Counted from the first letter of the stretch, positions 23,491-35,937 are shown. The stretch is 64,000 nt of DNA from Apium graveolens (GCF_009905375.1 NW_027420812.1:1-64000); one strand, 5' to 3'. Program-made: numbers and translations. The notes: generated by a model from the letters alone, not told the origin.

Positions 23491-24442
23491 TGAAATTCGA
23501 TGGCTCAATAAATAATATAATAATCTAACTGTCAAGGCAAATGGGACAGTCCCTTTACAAATGAGACAATGAATGGGACAGTCTCAATTAACTGCAGAAA
23601 TTGAAATGCTGAAATAAGAAATGCAGAATGCTGAAAACTGAAAAGTAAAAACACCGAAAGTTTTCACTTGGTTCGGCCCCTACACCTTGTCTATGGCCTA
23701 CATCCAAGTCCTCATGCCAACTAGCATAGAGAATGTATTATATCCACTTAAAACAAAGTACTTACAAACTTTCCTTGATTACAAACTTGGCCCACTTGAA
23801 AGAAACCTTTCCCTAGCACACAGCTACCTAGCGCAAAGCTACTTGGCCTTCCTGTTGTAATCAAACTCCCACAACCCGGGACAAGTGATATAATACACCT
23901 TTCAGATACAAGAATATAATATGAAAGTTTACAACTCAAACTAGGCTTCTTGTTTACTGGATATGTATCTCGGGTATAGAACAAGAAGGAGTTTTCAGAT
24001 AATGAAAGATTGACGTGAAAGCGTTAGTCACAAATCTGAGATAATGAGTTGTATTTATACGCAAAGTTCTAACAGATTTATTTTCAAACAAAGGATAAGA
24101 TAGATAAGATTTGAAAGCAAGTTTGTTTGAAAATATTTGAATGAAACTTGAGAAACTAATCTGTTAGTTATTTAAAAAAGATAAACTAAGTAAAAGATAA
24201 GTCTTGAAAGATTCAAACTTAGTTTATAAGATAGGATGGGTTTGTTTGAAATAAGGTTTATCCAGATAAACAAGATTTACACAAACCCTAACAACCTAAT
24301 ACTAGACCTGCGGGATAAACTCTTGAAAGAGCTGCTGCAATCTGATAAGCAATGTTGAATCAGTCTTGTTGCATTATTCCATTCTGTTTATCTGCATTCT
24401 GTTGTTGAAAGATCTTATCATCATAAACCCCAACAATTAACA
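23491..24442 (-). repeat. Copia LTR, left (3' LTR), unit B
   Basis: 952 bp with TG..CA ends. It has only one GGGACAGTCCC word where the right LTR has an additional GGGACAGTC unit. AAAAC flanks it on the left. Confidence 0.8.
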
Positions 24443-24455
24443 TTCTCCCCCTTTT
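24443..24455 (-). promoter_or_regulatory. Polypurine tract, unit B
   Basis: AAAAGGGGGAGAA on the - strand, directly before the TG of the 3' LTR. Confidence 0.7.
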
Positions 24456-24868
24456 ATGATGATGACAAATTGTTCCCCCTAACAAAAAACACTTAAAGCT
24501 CCTGGAGGTAGAAAATTAGCAACAACCGAAAATAACAAGTATAATATGAATGCAACAATATGAATGAAACAGTAAGAAATGTTAAGGATGAATGAGACAA
24601 TATGCATATAAGATATGAAACACACAAATGAGACAATCTCAATTATATATAAAACTAAGAAACCCAAAGAACAACCCACCCATTCAACCAGGGTGTCCAG
24701 TTGTCTTTTAAAATAATTAAAATCATTCATCAATCATCAAACAATCTCAAACAAGCATCATAGTCTTAAAAACAAGAAACCACATAGAAGAACCAAAGTC
24801 TTAAAACTTTAAACAAAACCACAGAAACATGCATCCAGAATTTCTCCCCCTTCATCATCGTAAAAGGC

Positions 24869-26496
24869 TTAGTCTGAATCATCATCAATGTTGACTGGAG
24901 CCTTCCCTTTTCCTTTGCCCGAGCCCGAAGCTTTATCCTTGGCAGATGGAAAGATAGGAGTAGAACCATATTCTGAGAAAAGCTTATCAAAAGCATCTTG
25001 AGCTGGTGCCTTTCCGTCCCGTTCACGAAGCCAGTCAAAGATCTTTTCTTTGTATTCTTCTCTGGTCATGCCGAAAACCGAAGGTGGAGGGATGGCAGGA
25101 AGTGGCAGAGGAGAAGTGATTTTTTCTAAAGTACAATCGCCAATCCAGTCTCGTTTCTTATGCCAGTACATCTTACTCTTGTCCTGCATAGCGTACAGCT
25201 GCTGTGACACAAACTTCGTCTCGGACCCAAGCTTGAAAAACAACTTTACAAATTCTTTTTCCCAGGCCTTGGCAGAGGAAATCATCCCTTCTTGTAGAGT
25301 CCCAAACTCAAAGTCTATTGTTTTGGCCAACTTGACATCAGAAGCATGCAAAACAGATAGCTTTGCATTGATTGAATCCAAGGAAGAATAAACAAACTTA
25401 CGAAATAACTCAAACGAAGCATGCATCATACTAACCTGTGAGGTTAGCGAACCCAAAGTCTCAACAGACGTAAAGTGTTGATTAAGATTAGCCAAAGCGG
25501 CAGAATTTTCATTGAATTTAATCAACAATGAATTAAGCAGAGTATTTGTAGGCTGATCAAAGGGGTCTGAGGTATAGTTTGGGGATTTTGGAAGTCCACC
25601 AACGTGCCTATGAGTTTCATCAAAAAACAATTTATTTGACTCCGAAACAAATAAATTATTTGCTGTTAAAACAGACAAATCAAACAACGTACTAATTTTC
25701 TCAGATTGAACAGAAGAAACAGAGACACAAAAATACCGAAACACTTTAGACAATAGTGCAGGATAAGGCAAGTGCATCGACTCATGAGTCGAGCAATGGT
25801 GCATATTTTTGATAATCAGGGAAGACACATCACAAGGAACCTTTTTGACAAACATAGAAATTAAAATCGAATCTTGAAAAGTGATTCGATCTCGACCACT
25901 TTTACGAGGCAACAAATTTGTATGAACAGTTTAAAAACCAAAAGAGAGAGTGGAGTTAAATCTGATACCGATGGTTTTATGGAAACATCAACAAAGTTCT
26001 CGCCAACAATAGCTTTGAGTTGTTCCTTATAATGAATCCCCGGAACATCAACAAACGCCTGGTATGTTGGGAAAGTACACACCCCTTGATCTGACAAGCC
26101 TCCAATTCTGCCAAGAGCATCAGCCTTGAAAATGACAGGAGTTCCTCGAACATTGAAAAACACAATGCCTTCTGAAAGCAATTGAAAATTTGTATAGAAC
26201 TCACGGACAAGCTCTGGGTATATAACTTCTTCCGGTGACAATAGCGATTCACACCCTTGGAACTTGAACAAATCATACACGCCAACTCGGGTTAACAACT
26301 CAATATCACAAATCCGCTCTTTAAGAATAAGCTTTGTTAAGATTTTGGAGCCGCTTTCTTTTGCATGTCAGTCGAACGAATCAGGAGATGCTTCACTTGA
26401 CGCTTTGGAAACAACGGTAGCAACACGACCACGCTTCGAACCAGACGGACCAGCGGTCGGGGTTTGATTAGCGGTGGATCTCGAACGACGGGCCAT
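24869..26496 (-). pseudogene. Extra retroelement ORF, unit B left
   Basis: Start at 26496, stop at 24869-24871, roughly 540 codons if unbroken. Three pieces are seen: N-terminus to a TGA after SFD near 26370, 26298-25861, and 25915-24869 (348 open codons). A one-base loss near 25926 separates the last two. The C-terminal piece contains the helical segment NTLLNSLLIKFNEN..NLNQHF and ends GSGKGKGKAPVNIDDDSD. The N-terminal domain resembles the putative plant transposon protein family. Confidence 0.58.
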
Positions 26497-26900
26497 TGGA
26501 GGGAAGTTTTAGGGTTAAGAGAGAAAAGGAGAGGATGTTGAAAGAGAGTGAAAGAGTAGAATGAAGAAAACGAAAAGATTAAGAAAGAGGATTTAAAAAG
26601 AAGTAGGAACTGAAGAGTTAGATATGGAAGAGGAAGTGAACAGGTGCAAGACAGAAGTGATGTATTGAAAGAACAATACATGCACGAAAAATGAGGAAGT
26701 GTTAAATCTAATCAAAATATATCCTAAATCTATTGGCAATAAACATGCAACAACACACGGACTAAAAAGTAAAAAAAATACTAATAATTATACAAACAGA
26801 TAAACAAACGTAACAAACAAATAAGCACATGTAACAGTTAATAATTAATCATTAAAAATAAAAATTAATTACATAAAATTACACAAAATCACGTAATAAA

Positions 26901-29900
26901 TTAGAGAGAACACATACCTAATTCAGGACGCATTATACAAAATCTATCTTCAGCTAAGGGCTCAGTGGAGATATCTGCGCGCTGTTTCTCAGTAGATATA
27001 TAAATAAGCTCTATATTACCTTTAGAAACATTATCTCGTAGGAAATGGTGACGAACATCAATATGCTTAGTACGAGAATGCATGACAGGATTATTAGAGA
27101 TATTAATTGCAGAGGTATTATCACAATAAATAGAAATATTTGAGTAAGAAATACCAAAATCCTGCAATGTTTGTTGCATCCACAAAATTTGAGCACAGCA
27201 ACTTCCAGCTGCAATGTACTCTCCTTCAGCTGTAGAAAGAGCTACTGAAGTTTGCTTTTTACTATATCATGCAACTAAACAATCTCCTAAAAATTCACAA
27301 GCACCACTTGTGCTTTTTCTATCAACCTGTGACCCTGCATAGTCAGCATCTGAAAAACCGATTAAGTCAAAGGAAGAGGAGCTTGGATAAAATAATCCCA
27401 AGTCACTCGTACCTTTTAAATATTTAAAAATACGTTTAACGGCATTCAAATGAGATTCTTTAGGTTGAGATTGAAAACGAGCACACAAGCATACACTATA
27501 CATAATGTCAGGTCGAGAGGCAGTTAAATATAACAATAAACCAATCATACCTCGAAATTTAGTGACATCTACAGGTGTACCTTGTTCATCTTTTGAAAGC
27601 TTAACTGAAGTACTCATCGGAGTTGATTTAGGTGTGACATGATCAAGTACAAATCTTTTAAGTAAATCCTTAATGTAATCAGAAAACCACTTACACAGAG
27701 ATTCGTTAGAAGATCCAAATACTATATCATCAACATAAACTTAAACTAAAATAAAGTTATCACGTTTATGAAAAATAAAGAGAGTTGGATCGAGTGTACC
27801 GCGAATGAAACCATTGTTCACGAGAAACTGACTGAGACGCTCATTCCAATAACGAGGAGACTGTCTCAATCCATAGACAGATTTCTTAAACGTATAAACA
27901 TAGTTAGGGTACTTCTCATGAATAAAACCCGGAGGCTGCTTCACGTAGACTTCTTCCTTGAGATAGCCATTTAGAAAAGCGCTCTTGACGTCCATCTGAT
28001 AAAGCTTGAATTTCTTGTAAGCTGCAAAAGCCATTAAGATTCGAATAGCTTCTAAACGAGCTACTGGAGCATATCTCTTGTCGTAATCGATTCCTTCATG
28101 TTGGTTGTATCCCTGAGCAACCAAACGAGCTTTATTTCGAATAATGTTGCCATCTTCATCCTTCTTATTCGTGAAAACCCAACGAGTACCAATGATCTTG
28201 ACATCTTGAGGAGGTGGGACGAGTTCCCAAACATCACAACGCTCGAACTGGTTCAATTCCTCCTGCATTGCAACAGACCAGTGTTCATCTGTAACTGCTT
28301 CTTGAGCATTCTTTGGTTCGAATTCAGCAACAAAAGCACAGAATGCACACAGATTGTGAAATCTGCTTCGAGTAGAAATCCCTTGATCTAAATCAGTAAG
28401 AAGATTATTTGGTGGATGATTCTTCACAGTCCTAGAAGACTTCTGAAGTTGAATATTACTCATCTCTTCCTCATTAGAATTGTCTGCCTGGAAATGAATA
28501 GGAGTTGTCTCATTCAAAAGAGACTGCCTTATTTCCGCTTGTGAAGATTTGTCCGGAGGAGTGACAGAATTAACATTTGAAACACTATCAGGAGTCTTTG
28601 GAGAGCCAGAAGATTCATCTGAAGCTTAAGTAGATCCTGAAGAATTATCGGAAGACTGAGATGGACCTGGAGAGTCTTGACTGTTCGACTTCTCAGAATG
28701 AGACTGCCTCTTTTCAAAATGAGACTATCTTATTTGGGAATGAGATGATAGATCTGCAGTGTCTTCATCAATTTGAGATATATTCCTTGAGGATTCATTA
28801 AAAGCAATATTGATGGATTCTTCTACTTTATTCTTGACAGAATTATAAACACGATAAGCCTTGCTTGTTGTAGAATATCCCAAGAAAATTCCTTCCGTAG
28901 ATTTCGCATCAAACTTGCCTCGATTATTCTGATTATCTAAAATAAAACACTTGGAACCAAATACTCAAAAATAACTAATGTTAGGAGTCCTTTTCTTAAG
29001 CAATTCATACGGAGTTTTAAGCAAAATAGGACGAATAAGTACTCTATTTAAAATATAACAGGAAGTGTGTACCGCTTTAGCACAAAATTTTCTTGGAAGC
29101 TTACTCTCATGCAGTAGAGTTCGGGCAGTTTCCTGTAAAGTCCTGTTCTTGCGTTCTACTACTCCGTTCTGCTGAGGAGTTCGAGGAGCTTAGAATTCAT
29201 GAGTAATTCCTCTCAATTTGCAGAAGGTTATGAAATCCTTCTCGAATTCACCTCCATGATCACTACGAATAGTCTTGAACTTAAATGAATACTTAGTCTC
29301 AAGGTTAGTAATAAGATCCTTAAACTCAACAAAAGCTTCATCCTTAGTTCGTAAAAATAATACCCAAATAAAGCGAGAATAATCATCAACTATAACAAAA
29401 GCATAATTCTTACCTCCCAAACTTACATACCTTTCTGGACCAAAAAGATCTAGATGAAGAAGCTGCAAAGGAACAGAAGTTCATACTTTATTCTTAGCTA
29501 TAAAAGAAGTTTTCACCTGTTTTCCAAGTTGGCAAGCTGTACAAGGTTCTGTTTTCTTGTACTTCAGCTTTGGTAGACCTCGGACCAGATCATGAGAAGA
29601 TATCTTTCGAAGAAGATCCATGTGAACATGACCTAGACGTCGATGCCAAAGATTCTGCTGATCTTGAACAGTAGCAAGACAAATTTCCTCCTGTTGTTCA
29701 TCAAAATCTAACACAAAAATATTTCCTTTCCTCTTGGCAACTAAAGCATCGCAGATGAGAGAGAGACGAGAGATTGGTAAATTTTTGAAATATAGTTTAG
29801 GCGCTTATCTATAGACACCCACTCGTTAGTCTTAGTACCAATATAACATACATCTTTATCGAACTTAACCTTGTGGTCAGCATCAGTAAGTTGACTTACA

Positions 29901-30139
29901 CTAATAAGATTGTATTTCAAACCATCAACTAAACGAACGTTAGAGATAGCAAACCTGTCATTACCAATGGTGCCTTTCCAAATAATTCTGACGGTGTTTG
30001 AATCTCCAAGAGTAACTAAGCCACCTTCCTTGGCAACTAAAGATAGAAACTTGGATTTATCACCTGTCATGTGATGAGAACAACCACTGTCGATGATCCA
30101 TTTATTTCGCGGAACATGGACCTTCAAGCAGACCTGCAA
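26901..30139 (-). pseudogene. Copia pol, unit B
   Basis: Protease at 30139-29741 (IDSGCSHHMTGD). Integrase zinc region at 29714-29481. Integrase core from 29468, with TAA at 29190-29192 after THEF where unit A has Ser, then continuing past NGVVERKN to about 28960. RT is one open stretch of 258 codons at 28517-27741, including [31 protein letters not shown] and [15 protein letters not shown] stop precedes the YVDD box at about 27730. The 104-bp deletion removes the MGELQYFLGLQ segment and shifts the frame. RT end at 27617-27267, then TGA at 27267-27269 in place of the RNase H tryptophan, then RNase H to the stop at 26901-26903. Confidence 0.85.
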
Positions 30140-30254
30140 AAATTGCTTTATCTCTTAGGTACCCACTTAACCTTGGGTCCTGGTTGGTTAGTATCACAAA
30201 TCTTATATAAGTGTCTATCTGATTTCTTGCACATTCTTTGCCTTGGGTCCTGAT

Positions 30255-30688
30255 TGATCTTCCTCTGTCAGTTAATCTTTACCATTGATCTTGCACATTC
30301 TTCAAGCTGCTTTTTGTTGACTTGTCAATCCAGCTGTTGGATTATTTGTTGATTGTTTATCTTGGATATTAAACTGATCTACAATTTTGTACTTTGAGAT
30401 TGTACCTCGAGATCTCGAGTTTAGGTCTATAGAACACTTGACATCTCGATAAGTATATTGGCTTATCGAGATCTCTAGTACTCTATATTTACTTTAGCTT
30501 GTAGAGGTCTTCAGTTCTCTACAAGTGATTTTAGTCTTGTCGAGATCTCTAGTCTTCACATCTTCACTTTGACTTATCGATAACTCTTAGTTCTCTAGTG
30601 GCTTCTTAACTTGTCGATATCTCAGAGTTCTCTGGTCAAATTAACTTGTCGATATCTCAGAGTTTTCTAGTGATCTTTAACTTGTCGA
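30255..30688 (+). repeat. 434-bp solo-LTR fragment in gag, unit B
   Basis: Same length and same end points as in unit A (TGATCTTCC..CTTGTCGA). It lies between the gag tail and the pre-protease linker. On the left a short CCTTGGGTCCTG(G/A)TTG word is repeated (about 30173 and 30241). Confidence 0.8.
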
Positions 30689-31453
30689 GGCATTCCGTTT
30701 GGCAAGAAATTTATGAAACTTCTTTGTTAGAAGAGCAATCTCTTCATCAAAATCATCAGGAGACTCGTCTGAATCTATATTAAGTGCAAGAGTTTTTTTA
30801 CGAGGAGCTTCATCTTCTTCATCATATCTACGTAGCTGATTTTCGAATTCTTCCAATTCACTGAATAGTGTTAGGGTGTCCATAGTTGAAAGCAGCGTTG
30901 AATCCTCCAGAATGGTAACCTTTGGAGCAAACTTCTTTGGCATTGCTCTGAGGATTTTCCTGTTTATTTCAGATTGAGGAATGATCCTTTCCAGAAGTGA
31001 GATAGAGTTCATCAATGTCACGAATCTCCCTTGAGCATCTCGCACGCTTTCATCTCTTTCCAACCTGAAACCTTCATAGTCACTCATGAGCATACTTAAT
31101 TTTACTTCACGTACCTTAGACGTGCCTTTGTGGCTGACTTTGATCGTATCCCAGATCTGTTTGGCTGTAGTACATGCTGATACTTTTCTTAATTATGTAG
31201 CTACCATGCCATTGAGAAATGAGTCCATAGCTTTAGCATTGGAGTTCATTGCATTCACTTCTTCAGGAAAAAGATCCTTGAGAGATTTTGGGTTCCCTTC
31301 TTTCATAGGAATTGTAAAACCATTTTCTACAGCAACCCATTCGAATGCATCACGCTGGAGAAAGATTTTCATCCGAAACTTCCAGTCATTATAGTTTTCA
31401 GCACCATGAAGCAGTGGTGGATAATTGTTTGAATACCTATCTGGTTGAGCCAT
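30677..31453 (-). pseudogene. Copia gag, unit B
   Basis: One frame from ATG at 31453 with a single in-frame TAA (31193-31195, after NGMVAT). It then reads through TAKQIWDTIKVSHKG to 30677, where it ends in the inserted LTR fragment. N-terminal YNDWKFRMKIFLQ, central ERDESVRDAQGRFVTLMNS and the acidic SDESPDDFDEEIALLTK tail are kept. No CCHC motif is present. Confidence 0.78.
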
Positions 31454-31496
31454 GGATCGCTAGCAAAATAAACACTAAAAAAGAGAATTAAATGCA

Positions 31497-31510
31497 CCCT
31501 TGGATACCAA
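31497..31510 (-). promoter_or_regulatory. Primer binding site, unit B
   Basis: TTGGTATCCAAGGG on the - strand, one base inside the 5' LTR. Same sequence as in units A and C. Confidence 0.6.
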
Positions 31511-31511
31511 T

Positions 31512-32484
31512 TGAAATTTGATGGCTCAATAAATAATATAATAATCTAACTGTCAAGGCAAATGGGACAGTCTCTTATGCAAATGGGACAGTCCCTTTAC
31601 AAATGAGACAATGAATGGGACAGTCTCAATTAACTGCAGAAATTGAAATGCTGAAATAAGAAATGCAGAATGCTGAAAACTGAAAAGTAAAAACACCGGA
31701 AGTTTTCACTTGGTTCGGCCCCTACACCTAGTCTATGGCCTACATCCAAGTCCTCATGCCAACTAGCATAGAGAATATATTATATCCACTTAAAATAAAG
31801 TACTTACAAACTTTCCTTGATTACAAACTTGGCCCACTTGAAAGAAACCTTACCCTAGCACACAGCTACCTAGCATAAAGCTACTTGGCCTTCCTGTTGT
31901 AATCAAATTCCCACAACCCGGGACAAGTGATATAATACACCATTCAGATACAAGAATATAATAAGAAAGTTTACAACTCAAACTAGGCTTCTTGTTTACT
32001 GGATATGTATCTCGGGTATAGAACAATAAGGAGTTTTCAGATAATGAAAGATTGACGTGAAAGCGTTAGTCACAAATCTGAGATAATGAGTTGTATTTAT
32101 AGGCAAAGTTCTAACAGATTTATTTTCAAACAAAGGATAAGATAGATAAGATTTGAAAGCAAGTTTGTTTGAAAATATTTGAATGAAACTTGAGAAACTA
32201 ATCTGTTAGTTATTTGAAAAAGATAAACTAAGTAAAAGATAAGTCTTGAAAGATTCAAACTTAGTTTATAAGATAGGATGGGTTTGTTTGAAATAAGGTT
32301 TATCCAGATAAACAAGATTTACACAAACCCTAACAACCTAATACTAGACCTGCGGGATAAACTCTTGAAAGAGCTGCTGCAATCTGATAAGCAATGTTGA
32401 ATCAGTCTTGTTGCATTATTCCATTCTGTTTATCTGCATTCTGTTGTTGAAAGATCTTATCATCATAAACCCAAACAATTAACA
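31512..32484 (-). repeat. Copia LTR, right (5' LTR), unit B
   Basis: 973 bp, with two GGGACAGTC-type words (GGGACAGTCTC and GGGACAGTCCC). A second polypurine tract follows at 32485-32497, showing the LTR is shared with the truncated element. Confidence 0.8.
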
Positions 32485-32910
32485 TTCTCCCCCTTTTATG
32501 ATGATGACAAATTGTTCCCCCTAACAAAAAACACTTAAAGCTCCTGGAGGTAGAAAATTAGCAACAACAGAAAATAATAAGTATAATATGAATGCAACAA
32601 TGTGAATGAAACAGTAAGAAATGTTAAGGATGAATGAGACAATATGCATATAAGATATAAAACACACAAATGAGACAATCTCAATTATATATAAAACTAA
32701 GAAACCCAAAGAACAACCCACCCATTCAACCAGGGTGTCCAGTTGTCTTTTAAAACAATTAAAATCATTCATCAATCATCAAACAATCTCAAACAAGCAT
32801 CATAGTCTTAAAAACAAGAAACCACATAGAAGAACCAAAGTCTTAAAACTTTAAACAAAACCACAGAAACATGCATCCAGAATTTCTCCCCCTTCATCAT
32901 CATAAAAGGC

Positions 32911-34538
32911 TTAGTCTGAATCATCATCAATGTTGACTGGAGTCTTCCCTTTTCCTTTGCCCGAGCCCGAAGCTTTATCCTTGGCAGATGGAAAGACAGG
33001 AGCAGAACCATATTTTAAGAAAAGCTTATAAAAAGCATCTTGAGCTGGTGCCTTTCCGTCCCGTTCACGAAGCCAGTCAAAGATCTTTTCTTTGTATTCT
33101 TCCCTGGTCATGCCGAAAACCGAAGGTGGAGGGATGGCAGGAAGTGGCAGAGGAGCAGTGATTTCTTCTAAAGTACAATCGCCAATCCAGTCTCGTTTCT
33201 TATGCCAGTACATCTTACTCTTGTCCTGCATAGCGTACAGCTGCTGTGACACAAACTTCGTCTCGGACCCAAGCTTGAAAAACAACTTTACAAACTCTTT
33301 TTCCCAGGCCTCGACCGAGGAAATCATCCCTTCTTGTAGAGTCCCAAACTCAAAGTCTGTTGTTTTGGCCAACTTGACATCAGAAGCATGCAAAACAGAT
33401 AGCTTTGCATTGATTGAATCCAAGGAAGAATAAACAAACTTACGAAATAACTCAAACGAAGCATGCATCATACTAACCTGTGAGGTTAGCGAACCCAAAG
33501 TCTCAACAGACGCAAAGTGTTGATTAAGATTAGCCAAAGTGGCAGAATTTTCATTTAATTTAATCAACAAAGAATTAAGCAGAGTATTTGTAGGCTGATC
33601 AAAGGGGTCTGAGGTATAGTTTGGGGATTTTGGAAGTCCACCAACGTGCCTATGAGTTTCATCAGAAAACAATTTATTTGACTCCGCAACAAATAAATTA
33701 TTTGCTGTTAAAATTGACAAATCAAACAACGTACTAATTTTCTCAGATTGAACAGAAGAAACAGAGACACAAAAATACCGAAACACTTTAGACAATAGTG
33801 CAGGATAAGGCAAGTGCATCGACTCATGAGTCGAGCAATGGTGCATATTTTTGATAATCAGGGAAGACACATCACAAGGAACCTTTTTGACAAACATAGA
33901 AATTAAAATCGAACTTGAAAAGTGATTCGATCTCGACCACTTTTACGAGGCAACAAATTTGTATGAAACAGTTTAAAAACCAAAAGAGAGAGTGGAGTTA
34001 AATTTGATACCGATGGTTTGATGGAAACATCAACAAAGTTCTCGCTAACAATAGCTTTGAGTTGTTCCTCATAATGAATCCCCGAAACATCAAAAAATGC
34101 CTGGTGTATTGTGAAAGTACACACCCCTTGATCTGACAAGCCTCCAATTCTGCCAAGAGCATCAGCCTTGAAAATGACAGGATTTCCTCGAACATTGAAA
34201 AACACAATGCCTTCTGAAAGCAATTGAAAATTTGCATAGAACTCACGGACAAGCTCTGGGTATATAACTTTTTCCGGTGACAATAGCGATTCACACCCTT
34301 GGAACTTGAACAAATCATACACGCCAACTCGGGTTAACAACTCAATATCACAAATCCGCTCTTTAAGAATAAGCTTTTTTAATATTTTGGAGCCGCTTTC
34401 TTTTACATGTCTGTCAAACGAATCAGGAGATGCTTCACTTGACGCTTCGGAAACAACGGTAGCAACACGACGATGCTTCGAACCAGACGAACTAGCGGTC
34501 GGGGTTTGATTAGCGGTGGATCTCGAACGACGGGCCAT
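32911..34538 (-). pseudogene. Extra retroelement ORF, unit B right
   Basis: The N-terminal 211 codons are open (34538-33903), including SFDRHVKESGSK where left copies have a stop. A one-base loss near 33912 breaks the frame, and the C-terminal 328 codons are open again from 33897 to 32911. Only this one break is visible, so among the six copies this and its counterpart in C are the least damaged. Confidence 0.6.
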
Positions 34539-34943
34539 TGGAGAGAAGTTTTAGGGTTAAGAGAGAAAAGGAGAGGATTTTGAAAGAGAGTGAAAGAGTA
34601 GAATGAAGAAAACGAAAAGATTAAGAAAGAGGGTTTAAAAAGAAGTAGGAACTGAAGAGTTAGATATGGAAGAGGAAGTGAACAGGTGCAAGACAGAAGT
34701 GATGTATTGAAAGAACAATACATGCACAAAAAATGAGGAAGTGTTAAATCTAATCAAAAGATATCCTAAATCTATTGGCAATAAACATGCAACAACACAC
34801 GGACTAAAAACTAAAAAAAAATACTAATAATTATATAAACAGATAAACAAACATAACAAACAAATAAGCACATGTAACAGTTAATAATTAATCATTAAAA
34901 ATAAAAATTAATTACATAAAATTACACAAAATAACGTAATAAA

Positions 34944-35937
34944 TTAGAGAGAACACATACCTAATTCAGGACGTATTATACAAAATCTATCTTCAGCTAA
35001 GGGCTCAGTGGAGATATCTGCACGCTGTTTCCCAGTAGATATATAAATAAGCTCTATATTACCTTTAGAAACATTATTTCATAGAAAATGATGACGAACA
35101 TCAATATGCTTAGTACGAGAATGTATGACAGGATTTTTAGAGATATTAATTGCAGAGGTATTATCACAATAAATAGGAATATTTGAGTAAGAAATACCAA
35201 AATCCTGCAATGTTTGTTGCATCCACAAAATTTGAGCACGGCAACTTCCAGCTGCAATGTACTCTCCTTCAGCTGTAGAAAGAGCTACTGAAGTTTGCTT
35301 TTTACTATGTTATACAACTAAACAATCTCCTAAAAATTCACAAGCACCACTTGTACTTTTTCTATCAACCTGTGACCCTGCATTGTCAGCATCTGAAAAA
35401 CCGATTAAGTCAAAGGAAGAGGAGCTTGGATAAAATAATCCCAAGTCACTCGTACCTTTTAAATATTTAAAAATACGTTTAACGGCATTCAAATGAGATT
35501 CTTTAGGTTGAGATTGAAAACGAGCACACAAGCATACACTATACATAATGTCAGGTCGAGAGGTAGTTAAATATAATAATAAACCAATCATACCTCGAAA
35601 TTTAGTGACATCTACAGGTGTACCTTGTTCATCTTTTGAAAGCTTAACTGAAGTACTCATCGGAGTTGATTTAGGTGTGACATGATCAAGTACAAATCTT
35701 TTAAGTAAATCCTTAATGTACTTGCCTTGGTGAATAAATATTCCTGCATTAGACTGATTAATTTGCAAACCTAGGAAGTACTGCAATTCACCCATCAAAC
35801 TCATATCGAATTCTTATGCATGCAATCAGAAAACCACTTAGACAGAGATTCGTTAGAAGATCCAAATACTATATCATCAACATAAACTTAAACTAAAAGA
35901 AAGTTATCATGTTTATGAAAAATAAAGAGAGTTAGAT
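34944..35937 (-). pseudogene. Truncated Copia RT C-terminus and RNase H, unit B right
   Basis: Open piece 35804-35310 (MGELQYFLGLQINQ retained, unlike the left copy), then TAA at 35310-35312 for the RNase H tryptophan codon, then RNase H sequence to 34944. Confidence 0.75.

Larger units (their letters stand above)
23491..32484 (-). mobile_element. SIRE/Maximus-like Copia retrotransposon, unit B
   Basis: LTR-to-LTR element of about 8.99 kb. It differs from unit A by a 104-bp deletion in RT after 27677, a stop in the integrase core, and a shorter left LTR. Left and right LTRs differ by roughly fifteen substitutions by eye plus one 21-bp repeat unit. Units B and C share the same left LTR almost exactly, so transposition came before the unit was amplified. 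Confidence 0.85.
32485..35937 (-). mobile_element. Second, 5'-truncated Copia internal region, unit B
   Basis: Same content as 12084-15527 in unit A, with fewer indels. Ends at GTTAGAT|ATCC, the same LINE junction as in A and C, so the truncation predates the amplification. Confidence 0.82.
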
